Shown piece by piece: positions 56,366 through 64,000 of a stretch of DNA of 64,000 nucleotides. The notes under the pieces were generated by a model that worked only from the letters and a program-made list of their open reading frames with translations, was not told the DNA's origin and ran no database searches. The stretch comes from Bemisia tabaci (taxonomy: Eukaryota; Arthropoda; Insecta; Hemiptera; Aleyrodidae), in assembly GCF_918797505.1 (NCBI RefSeq), contig NC_092800.1:7068001-7132000 (forward strand), in the 5' to 3' direction. How positions within the stretch are numbered: position 1 is the stretch's first letter; each line of letters opens with the position of its first letter. The translations under genes were made by a program, and so were the position numbers.

Positions 56366-56975
56366 ACAGTGATACCACTATTCGATCACGTGGGAGCTCG
56401 TATTGCCTACGCGAAAAGTGGAAGGCGAACTGACATGGCGTTAAAGTCACCTCTTCCTGTCCGGTAGGAAGCTATGTTTCAAGTGGATTCCAAGTAAGCA
56501 TGCCATTCCACGATCATACCACTATTCGACCACGTGGGAGCTCGTGTTGCCTACACGAAAAGTTGAAGGCGAACTGACATGGCGTTAAAGTCACCTCTTC
56601 CTGTCCGTAGGAAGCTATGTTTCAAGTGGATTCCAAGTAAGCATGCCATTCCACGATCATACCACTATTCGACCACGTGGGAGCTCGTGTTGCCTACACG
56701 AAAAGTTGAAGGCGAACTGACATGGCGTTAAAGTCACCTCTTCCTGTCCGGTAGAAAGCTATCTTTTATGTGGATTCCAAGTAAGCAAGCCATTCCACGA
56801 TGATACCACTATTCGACCACGTGGGGAGCTCGTGTTGCCTACATTAGAAGGTGAAGGCGAACTGACATAGCGTTTAAGTCACCTCTTTCCGTCCGGTAAA
56901 AACCTATCGCTTGTGTGCATTCCAAGTAAGCGTGCCATTCCACGATGATACCACTATTCAACCACGTGGAAGCCC
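56366..56975 (+). repeat. ~144-bp tandem array, about 4.2 units
   Basis: The marker GAT.ATACCACTATTC.ACCACGTGG recurs at about 56369, 56512, 56655, 56799 and 56944 (spacing 143-145 bp). Each unit has GAAGGCGAACTGACATGGCG and TCACCTCTTCCTGTCCGGTA. CCACGTGG contains the E-box CACGTG once per unit. Central units are nearly identical and outer units diverged, typical of unequal exchange. Confidence 0.95.
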
Positions 56976-57032
56976 GTGCCAGGAACATTCCAATGGCCAA
57001 ACTGCGAGACCACGTACCTCTATTTGCGACGT

Positions 57033-57226
57033 TGCAGACTTCCAGTCATACTTTATTTTATCCTTGGACAACTAGTCAACGTAATTTCATGAAAACTTTC
57101 TTGATTCTTCATCACTATTAATGGAATATTCTGTAAAAATTTCAAGCTATAAAGCTGACTTGTTCCTCTTTGAAAAATCAAACCAAGAGCAGGATTTTGA
57201 AACACCGCAATAGAGATACGTGGTTG
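57033..57226 (+). mobile_element. Family H repeat, copy 1
   Basis: From CGTTGCAGACTTCCAGTCATAC to GGATTTTGAAACACCGCAAT..AGAGATACG. Collinear with 59855-60056. The ends are partly complementary to each other. Confidence 0.7.
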
Positions 57227-57410
57227 GTGTCGCCCGTCAGCCATGGATTCGCCGGAACTCCTCATAGTGTGAGTGAGCTTTTTCTGCGTGTGTAACTGTA
57301 GCAAAATTTCCCAGGACAGAGCATTTAAGTCAAAAAATGTTGGGAGCATTCTGGAAAATGATCCCGTGCGTTTCCGAGAGCGGAAAGTTGCGACTTTCGG
57401 ACCGGTGCGA

Positions 57411-57650
57411 TGCCGCACAGTAGATCGAGTCAATTAGAGAGGTCGGACATGAAATTTTTGACTAAATCTGCAAATTTTGATGTTTATTTCGTCACATTTT
57501 AAATTTTAAGGGGCGCTTCCTAATGAATATTTCACGAGAAAACTAATGGTACCACTTTTAACACCTCAAAATTTTGTATAAACGGAGTTATGAGCGTTTA
57601 AAGTTTCCACATTTTGTCCGATCTCTCCTATTGACTCGATCCACTGTGTG
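57411..57650. mobile_element. Family S short TIR element, copy 2
   Basis: CCGCACAGTAGATCGAGTCA..GAGAGGTCGGACATGA is inverted by TTTTGTCCGATCTCTCCTAT..TGACTCGATCCACTGTGTG. Collinear with the copy at 32613-32847. Confidence 0.9.
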
Positions 57651-57654
57651 CCGG

Positions 57655-58080
57655 TTCGTATGAAACCAGGAGACTCACCATCAAGGAGCTGCTCCGAGGG
57701 GGGCGCAGGGGAGGCCATAGCGGCGCCGGGATCCGAAATCCAACACAAATCCAAACAAAAATCCTAAAATCCAGATGCAGCGGAAACACAACACAGCACA
57801 GCTCACACACGCACACCCATCGCACCGCACCAAGCCGCGAAAGATAACTGAAGCCCGCGCTGTTTCGGAAGTCGAGAACTTGCCGCGTCGCGCCACCGCC
57901 ACCGCTCACACATCCTCGCGTCTTCCTCTTCCCACAGAGCCCCCCCCCCCCCCCCCTCCCCCGGGTTCATCGATGCCGGCACCCCCACAGTCAAATTTAT
58001 GAGTATAAATAATAGTGTCGTTGCATGTGGTCGCTCCGCGTCCACTAGGGACGTCGCTGTGACTGCTCCTGAGTTTTGCG
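57655..58080. promoter_or_regulatory. CpG-rich patch, candidate promoter of the LRR gene
   Basis: GC- and CpG-rich sequence with a C18 run near 57940-57957, lying 1.0-1.4 kb upstream of the LRRC27-like start codon. There is no recognised repeat inside. It could be a promoter or untranslated first exon of that gene or of a divergent transcript on -. Position and composition are the only evidence. Confidence 0.3.
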
Positions 58081-58317
58081 CTCGTTTCTGATGAGGTCAA
58101 AGATGAACCCTATTATGCTTCTTTTTTTCTTCTTTTTTTTTATAAAATATGCTAGTGTGAACGTCTAGATTGTAAAAAAATTATACACATTTTCAATGAA
58201 GTATTAGTAAATGAGAGTTTACAAACAACCGAGTATTTAGTTAGTTAGTTAATATATTTAAAGACATTCAGTGTCTCAGGCTATCAACGTCTTTACAAAG
58301 AATTTGGAAAATGGGTT

Positions 58318-58428
58318 GTCGACCTTTTAATTTCTCTTTAACTCCACTTTGTAAGTTAGAAGAAATCTTTTTTTTTACTTGTCGACCTTTTAATTTCTCT
58401 TTAACCCCGCTTTGTAAGTCAAAAGAAA

Positions 58429-58471
<43 letters not shown>
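58318..58471 (+). repeat. 63-bp direct duplication followed by T41
   Basis: GTCGACCTTTTAATTTCTCT..TTTGTAAGT..AGAAATCTTTTTT occurs at 58318-58380 and again from 58381. The second copy runs into 41 T residues (58431-58471), and the first copy has only nine T. Confidence 0.9.
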
Positions 58472-58474
<3 letters not shown>

Positions 58475-59074
58475 TAGACAGAAAGTTAGTGAGGCTGAGG
58501 TTGGCAAAATAGCTTCTATAAATCAGATTTACAAAGCTTTAAGCGAATTGCAAATGCGTTTTTTATGCTTATACAGGGTTTTTTTCAGTTTTTCTTTAAA
58601 AATGTGGTTTGCTTAAAATGTCTCGATTTCAAGCTCATGCTAAGTTCGAAGAGTAAGGAAAATATAAGAGCCTGTCTACACAGCACAAACCCTAAAAATC
58701 TATAAATCGAGCATTCAAGCCAGATGATCTGAATTTACAACTGTTAATCGTGCGCTAACTACTAGGACTGTCAACAAGTTGCCATGGCGACACGCAACAA
58801 TGGGGTTGGAGTTATACACCGCGTGGTTTATGGAAAGAACTAGGTTGCGCTAGCATGCTACCTCTCCTCTCCTCATTCTTAAAATTATGTAACTTACGAT
58901 GGGTACTTTACCTACTTCCAGCGGATCTAGTTGTTCGATTTTGTTCGGCTTGCTTAAATGAGTTCTAGACCTCGTGGATAGTGAATGAAGAACAATTTTT
59001 ATATACTAATATTAATAATATTTTATATATAATATGTTTTATATACTGTGAAAGATCTGTGTAGATCATCAAGA
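58472..59074. other. 5' flank of the LRR gene
   Basis: AT-rich (TATATA runs near 59000-59045). An in-frame TAA at 59030-59032 precedes the chosen ATG with no other ATG in between. No TATA box can be singled out. Confidence 0.4.
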
Positions 59075-59179
59075 ATGACTCCGGGGCTCGATAATAAAAG
59101 TCATGAAAATAAAAACGATTTCAGAGGTTGGAACTTGGACAGTGTGCCGACATTTTTGTACGCAGCTCAAAATTTACAG
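59075..59179 (+). CDS. LRRC27-like: LRR gene exon 1 (35 codons)
   Basis: It starts ATGACTCCGGGGCTCGATAA and ends AATTTACAG before GTAAGT, a consensus donor, phase 0. It encodes the lead ending WNLDSVPTFLYAAQNLQ, which is completed by exon 2 as the first LRR. The start is chosen because it is the first ATG after the in-frame stop at 59030. Confidence 0.7.
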
Positions 59180-61609
59180 GTAAGTTCTGTCTTCATATAA
59201 TTTGCCTCGTCTAATCATTCATTTTTTAAAATAATAAAAGAATAAACAGTTTATGTACCGAAAAACGCACTTTGAATTGGGATCTAAATGTTTATTTTCT
59301 TTTCCTTGATTGCATTTCGGCACAAAAATGCCATCCTCAGCAAGAATAAAATTATGAACACAGAACACAGAAAATTATTTATTCTTCTGTTTATTCTTTT
59401 ATTGTTTCATATTATTTACAACACGCAAGATGCATTTCTCCACTTATCATTAATTTTTGTTAAGTTGACAAAAAAAATTCAAGGAGTTTAGCAAAAATGA
59501 AATGTTAAAAGAGAATAGGTATACAAAAGTTTATACATCCTAAAAAAATAATAAATAAATAAAAAAATCTACCTGATAGTCGTAGTGCTTTAGATTCATT
59601 TGGCTTCCAAAAGTTTTGACGTATAATTTTGATGTGTCAGGAGAGGTCACATATATTTAAAGAATAAAATAAGGCAAATGAAACTTTAATTTGGGGATGT
59701 CCGAGAAGAACATATATATCATAAAAGATAGAAATTGAAATTTTAACATTGGTTTGTTCTTTTTCGATGTAATAAAATGGGAGCGGAGATTTTAAAACAC
59801 TGCTGCAAATGAGATACATCGACGATGTAAGTCGGCAATCACATAACTAGGTCTTCAACGTCGCGGACTTCCTGTCATACTTTATTTTTTGAACGGAAAA
59901 CTACTCAACGGCAATTCTATAAAACTGCCGTGATTTTTCTTCTTTGTGCGAAGAAAATGCTGCATAAACTTCAAGGAATGATGTCAATTTGTTCTCCTTT
60001 CAAAAAATAACATAGAGGCGAAGATTTTCAGACACCGTGAACGAGATATCTGTTTTTGCAGTCCCACCCTCATCTTGTCATTTTCAAAGCTCCTTTACAT
60101 TTCAGAGCCTATACTTGGCAAACAATAACATTGAGCAGCTTCCTGCCGACTTGTTCGGACATTTTCCTCACTTAAGGTGGTTTGATTTGAGAAATAATAA
60201 ACTGAGAACCTTTCCAACGACCGTTAAGAACCACCGAACTCTTGAAACTTTGCTGCTGGATGACAACCAACTTTCTGCCCTCCCAATGGAGTTAGGTAAG
60301 TTTTTCATATCGATGGCAGAATTGTTGTGCTAAGCAGTGGCCAGGCGTGAATGATCGATTTTCGAAATTTCCCCATTTGAAACGACGGTAAAGAATCGAT
60401 TATTAAGATGTTCGTTGCGAACTCCCTGTTATCGATCATTTTCTATAGGTTTAAATGGCAGATCAATCGATATATCGCAAAGCACGCCACGCCACTGGCT
60501 AAGGTGAAACGCCGTATGAGCATTCGAATGTTGCCAAATCGCCTCTCAGAAAATATTTATTTTTGAAAAACCTTTGAGAATAATTCTCCTTCAAATTTTC
60601 GGGCACTTCAGCTCAAATTACAAACAAAATCCTCTGAAAAAATGGGAAAAAAATATTTACAATTTTTTTTGAAATTTTGTGATTTGCCGAAGGAGATTTG
60701 GCAACATCTGAAGGCTCACACGGCCTTCTGGCTTGGTTCGGCGGTAAACTTGAGAAGTGTGCATTTCCATTGATACGTTTCAATATCACTGGATGTTGTT
60801 TTATTTTTTCTGGGGAAAATCAACCAAAATGTTTCATTAAAATTCTTCATGGATATGTTCAAATAAGCGAAATAAATTCACAAAGTGTTAAACAAACCTT
60901 TGGCTGGTTTTTTTTTTTTAGTAAAATAAAACATATATGTATACGCTGCGATTTTAAACATCACAATTGAACGTGCACATTTCCCGACTTTACCTATTGT
61001 ATTATGTGGCCATCAAGGAGAAGGATCTTTAGAATAAATGATTCGAGATTATTGCCGATCTTAAAATTGTTTTTTTTCATAAAACCTTCACTTTATGTTA
61101 CGACCTGTTTATAAAATGATTTTTATCTCGTGACATGTAGTGTGAAGTCAGAAAAATGTTCAATTTTTCAACCTAAAATTGTATGTACACTGGATGATGG
61201 AACTTCATACTTCATAATTCAGCCGTACAAGGCCGGCATTGGTCGGTGTCAAAATAATTAGGTAATAAGATAATAAAATCTATCATCCTTTTTCTAAATA
61301 ATGTTTCCCCTAAGTATTCTCGCCACACTAAAATTCACGTATTTATCTGCGGTCACCATGCATCAACATTTTTTCTGAACAGAGCTTTTTAAATCCTCCA
61401 TGATTTCAGGTGCGGTATCAACATTGAAAGGTCTCCAGGTTACGAATAATCCTCTTGAATATCCACCGGAGAGAATCGTCAGGAAAGGTGTCCAACACCT
61501 CATACGGTTTTTGCGAGAGGAATGGAACAATCGGGACGAAAAGAAAAGTTCAAGGGTCGAAAGCATCGTGCCGGGATGGCGGACCGACATTTACATTGAA
61601 AGTAGGTGA
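59075..61609 (+). CDS. LRRC27-like: Leucine-rich repeat protein, LRRC27-like (three exons seen)
   Basis: Exons are 59075-59179, 60106-60295 and 61410-61601 (or to the TGA at 61607-61609). All introns are GT..AG and phases agree (0, then 1). The joined product is 164 residues if it stops at that TGA. Residues 1-33 form a short N-terminal lead. Four LRRs follow: about 34-56 (SLYLANNNIEQLP), 57-79 (LRWFDLRNNKLRTFP), 80-102 (LETLLLDDNQLSALP) and 103-125 (LKGLQVTNNPLEYPPERIV). A helical cap KGVQHLIRFLREEW comes next. The pattern N-x-L-x-x-x-P and the PLEYPP..IV.KG cap are what I know from LRRC27 proteins, whose biochemical role is poorly defined; LRRs usually bind proteins. No signal peptide or membrane segment is seen. 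The known family is longer with a coiled-coil tail, so more exons may lie downstream or the insect form is short. Confidence 0.8.
59745..59822 (+). mobile_element. Family H fragment in intron 1
   Basis: CATTGGTTTGTTC..GGGAGCGGAGATTTTAAAACACTGC matches the terminal part of the 54313-54560 copy in the opposite orientation. Confidence 0.6.
59855..60056 (+). mobile_element. Family H repeat in intron 1
   Basis: CAACGTCGCGGACTTCCTGTCATAC to GAAGATTTTCAGACACCGTG..AACGAGATATC. Collinear with 57033-57226. It ends about 50 bp before the exon 2 acceptor. Confidence 0.7.
60106..60295 (+). CDS. LRRC27-like: LRR gene exon 2 (LRR 1-3)
   Basis: The acceptor is TTTACATTTCAG; the donor GTTAG/GTAAG leaves one base over. 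It encodes three consecutive LRRs with conserved asparagines (ANNN, RNNK, DDNQ). Codon use and LRR periodicity leave little doubt that this is coding. Confidence 0.92.
60322..60744. mobile_element. Family B element in intron 2, split by a C element
   Basis: TTGTGCTAAG at 60325-60334 is the left tip of B. B resumes after the C copy as GCTAAGGTGAAACGCCGTAT and runs to about 60744 (..GCTTGGTTCGGCGG, eroded). The repeated GCTAAG at both junctions is the trace of the C target duplication. Confidence 0.8.
60335..60497. mobile_element. Family C MITE, copy 8, nested in B
   Basis: CAGTGGCCAGGCGTGAATGA to CACGCCACGCCACTG. Nested inside the B element of intron 2, 39 bp after the exon 2 donor, so it is the younger insertion. 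Confidence 0.85.
60745..61409 (+). other. Rest of LRR gene intron 2
   Basis: AT-rich sequence without further recognised repeats, leading to the exon 3 acceptor. Confidence 0.5.
61410..61601 (+). CDS. LRRC27-like: LRR gene exon 3 (LRR 4 and cap)
   Basis: The acceptor CCATGATTTCAG is followed in the phase required by exon 2, completing Gly99. It encodes the fourth LRR, the PPERIVRKG cap and a charged tail (EEWNNRDEKKSSR..IVPGWRTDIYIE). Two donors are possible, GTAGGT at 61602 and GTGATC at 61606. Without splicing the frame stops at 61607-61609. Confidence 0.85.
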
Positions 61610-62129
61610 TCACATTTGAAAACTAAATCTCCCATTGAATCGGCTCATGCGGAAACCGTCAATTCCCATATTTTCATTTTGTGTATTTAAGATCGCTGCG
61701 GAGCTAGCGTTCAGAGGATTTTTAGGTTCAATGATGTGTCTGGAGATTAACTAAAGATGTTTGCTGATTTTGCGATTTCAATTCTGCAGTTTTTGAATTT
61801 CAAAATTAGAAAATCCGTTCCTGGCTCATGCGAGCAGTAGTTGCCGAAACTTGGTTTTTTCCCCGCTTTCAAAGCCCTCCCCCCCCCCAAAAAAAGTTAG
61901 TAAAAATGACTTTTAGCAGTATGAACAGCAGTAGTAATAATCTTGAGATGTTGCACTCTTTCCATTGTAGCTATCCATTTTTTGATCGGAAAAAGCGAAC
62001 TTTAAGTTTGGCAAAGTACAAGGTAATGCCCCTTCATTCAGCAATCAGGCAACACAACATACACATGGTTCAGTATGCTCGTTGTATACGATAAATCTAC
62101 GAACATAAGGTGGTCAATTTATCATTTTC
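61610..62129. other. 3' flank or intron of the LRR gene
   Basis: It contains a possible small exon at 61971-62022 (acceptor TTCCATTGTAG, donor AAG/GTAATG, product YPFFDRKKRTLSLAKYK). This exon would be in phase only if exon 3 used the weaker donor at 61606. Evidence is weak; see findings. Confidence 0.25.
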
Positions 62130-62363
62130 CGGTCGCAGGAACGTAGCTCTATTCCAAGGTTGCAAAATTGGTTCAAACAATTCAATTTTTTACAAGAATT
62201 TCCCTGCTCGATTTTTTCTCAAAATGTGTCTGATTTTTGTATGAGATCAGGATAAAAATCAGGACAATTTTCTTTTACACATGCCCAAGATTTTCCCAGC
62301 TAACGTGCAATTTTCGAGGAGAAATTTGGCAACACTGGAATGTAGGTAAGTTCTTTCGTGAAA
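62130..62363. mobile_element. Family Q foldback copy
   Basis: GGTCGCAGGAACGTAGCTCT..CCAAGGTTGCAAAATT is inverted as AAATTTGGCAACACTGGAAT..GTTCTTTCGTG. The CCCAG..GTAAGT pair inside mimics an exon but lies in the repeat arm. Confidence 0.7.
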
Positions 62364-62751
62364 GAAACGGCGAACCACTAATACAAGACCAAATTGACTG
62401 CACAAGTGCACGCTGGAAAAAGGACTTTATTCGACGTAAACACAATTTTCAATAGGGTGATTTTTGTCAAGTAAGATTGAAAAATCAGGTTTCGAGACTT
62501 GCACGGCAGGACTCATCATTTTAAATCCTAAATAAATCATTCGGAAGCAGCTATAATTACGTGTCAACAGAATGCGTGAAGTAATGCGGCAATTTACTGC
62601 TTTGATCAAAGTCGAACTGCCTGAGGGCGGAGAGTAGACCCTTGGCTGGTTAAAGGGGTATAACGTGAAATTTCTGGCGGGGCATTTCCTATGTGGAGAG
62701 GGATTCAGAATATGTTGCCAAAGCAACACATGTTTGCAGCATGTGTTGTGT
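62364..62751. other. No gene seen
   Basis: The - strand frame across 62427-62795 runs into the satellite and has no family features. Confidence 0.4.
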
Positions 62752-63772
62752 CGCATAAAATTCGAGAGTGAGATAGATGGAATGACTGATTTCACGAGCT
62801 CTTCAACTATGCTTTCAAAACTGCAATAACGGAAAAGGTAAACCGACTAGACCAGCGTTGAGGCTACTTCATTATTCAATACGATCTTTCATCGCATTCG
62901 TAAGGCGCAAAGATACAACTATTCAAATTCTTTGGAATGCGTAAGGTATCACGCCGCAATTGAAGGCGTTTCCGAAACTGCCGACTTTCCATATCGGGAT
63001 ACTCGTGTGACCTGTATCATAAAATAGGAGCACGATAAGCGGAATGACTGATTTCACGAGCACTTAAACTATGCTTTCAAAACTGCAATAACGGAAAAGG
63101 TAAATCGACTAGACCAGCGTTGTGGCTACTTCAATAATCAATTCAATGTGATCTTCCATCGCATTAATAAGGCGCAAAGATACAACTATTCAAACTCTTC
63201 AGAATGCGTAAGGTATCACGCCGCAATGGAAGGCGTTTCCGAAACTGCCAACTTTCCATAACGGGATACTCTTGTGACATGTCGCATAAAATTCGAGCAT
63301 GAGATAAATGGAATGAATGATCTCACGAGCACTTAAAGTATGCTTTCAAAACTGCAATAACAGAAAAGGTGAACCGACTAGACCAGCGTTGAGGCTACTT
63401 CAATATTCAATACGATCTTTCATCGCATTCGTAAGGCGCAATGATACAACTATTCAAACTCTTCGGAATGCGTAAGGTATCACGCCGCAATTGAAGGCGT
63501 TTCCGAAACTGCCGACTTTCCATATCGGGATACTCGTGTGACATGTCGCATAAAATTCGAGCATGAGATAAATGGAATGACTGATTTCACGAGCACTTAA
63601 ACTATGCTTTCAAAACTGCAATAACGGAAAAGGTAAACCGACTAGACCAGCGTTGTGGCTACTTCAATATTCAATTCAATGTGATCTTTCATCACATTCG
63701 TAAGGCGCAAAGTTATTACTAGTCAAACTCTTCGGAATGCGTAAGGTATCACTCTGCAATTGAACTATTTTC
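62752..63772 (+). repeat. ~265-bp satellite-like tandem array, about 3.8 units
   Basis: The marker GGAATGA.TGAT.TCACGAGC recurs at 62779, 63041, 63310 and 63574 (spacing 262-269 bp). Each unit includes CTATGCTTTCAAAACTGCAA, GACTAGACCAGCGTTG and GGAATGCGTAAGGTATCACG. The array breaks off in mid-unit at about 63772. Units are roughly 90 percent alike by eye. Confidence 0.95.
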
Positions 63773-64000
63773 AGGTTCAAAGTTTATTAATCGCACAAAG
63801 CAAAAATTGCAAAATCGAACGTATCAAAGTAACCGACGAACTTCTGAAATTAAAGAAAACATAAAATTTTAGCCACTAGACGCATCCAAGCACTATTATT
63901 TCCAAGAGAACCGAGCCAGGGCTGCGTTTTACACGAGCTTAATACGTGGGTCTGTAAATCCACTCTAAAAAAAGAACCTGAAAAAAGAAGAAAGAACGAG
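63773..64000. other. No gene seen
   Basis: Unique-looking sequence after the satellite; nothing supported. Confidence 0.5.

Noticed and set aside
56366..56975. CRISPR-like regular repeats
   Set aside because: Units are contiguous ~144-bp tandem repeats with no short repeat/unique spacer alternation, in an insect-type genome.
57803..58100. Gly/Pro-rich frames around the poly-C run
   Set aside because: Generated by a C18 tract and GC-rich sequence; several frames overlap.
58268..58507. Lys-rich frame on - and Phe-rich frame on +
   Set aside because: Produced by the T41 tract and the 63-bp duplication.
62290..62347. Exon-like segment TTTTCCCAG..GTAAGT in phase with LRR exon 3
   Set aside because: It lies in the right arm of a family Q foldback. 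The AAATTTGGCAACACTGGAAT sequence is repeat terminus, so its coding look is accidental.

Overview
This window looks like non-model insect nuclear DNA, most likely from a hemipteran; the repeat families resemble those I associate with the whitefly Bemisia tabaci. That identification rests on memory of repeat style and is not proven by the sequence. Supporting signs are an AT-rich background, long stretches without coding sequence, intron-split coding sequence with GT..AG borders, a block of the insect telomeric unit (CCTAA/TTAGG) at 5206-5226, and a very high density of short non-autonomous DNA transposons. There are no bacterial operons, rRNA genes, convincing tRNAs or CRISPR arrays. I found no transposase or reverse-transcriptase reading frame.

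One gene is well supported: a leucine-rich-repeat protein related to LRRC27 on the + strand at 59075-61609. It has three exons in consistent phase, four LRR units and the family-typical C-terminal cap, and may continue downstream. A second, weaker candidate is an 80-100 residue coding-like segment on the - strand at 27833-28129. All other open frames look like chance frames or repeat-derived frames.

The rest is a dense, layered set of repeats. By my own rough tally about a fifth of the window is recognisable MITE or foldback DNA. The main families are as follows. (A) Six ~225-bp elements with CACTGG...CCAGTG ends, where one nested copy shows a 2-bp target duplication. (B) About fifteen ~250-bp foldbacks with ends CTGCCGTGCTAAGGA, with several exact 4-bp target duplications. 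(C) Eight ~160-bp elements with ends CAGTGGCGTGGCGTG and 8-bp hAT-type duplications. (D) ~280-bp elements containing GATAGACAAAGCGATAGACAAA. Two larger hAT-type non-autonomous elements lie at 14334-15080 and 39781-40654, and a decayed one at 41797-42046. There are many low-copy foldbacks (9397-9947, 16401-16907, 25957-26241, 44127-44381, 47363-47561 and others) and small hairpins resembling microRNA precursors (31168-31252, 50313-50400, 46400-46530).

Tandem arrays occur at 12178-12800 (D-related, ~150-174 bp), 29343-29784 (~140-150 bp), 40133-40345 (~70-78 bp, inside a hAT element), 56366-56975 (~144 bp) and 62752-63772 (~265-bp satellite-like). Four CpG-rich, relatively repeat-poor patches (11823-12150, 15721-15930, 31530-31800, 57655-58080) could be promoters or 5' exons. 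The last lies about 1 kb upstream of the LRRC27-like start codon.

The most informative observations are nested insertions and target duplications, which let the families be classified and dated relative to each other from sequence alone. Examples are A inside D, A inside an A-like element, C inside B inside the LRR gene intron, and a head-to-tail B dimer flanked by a single AGCT duplication.
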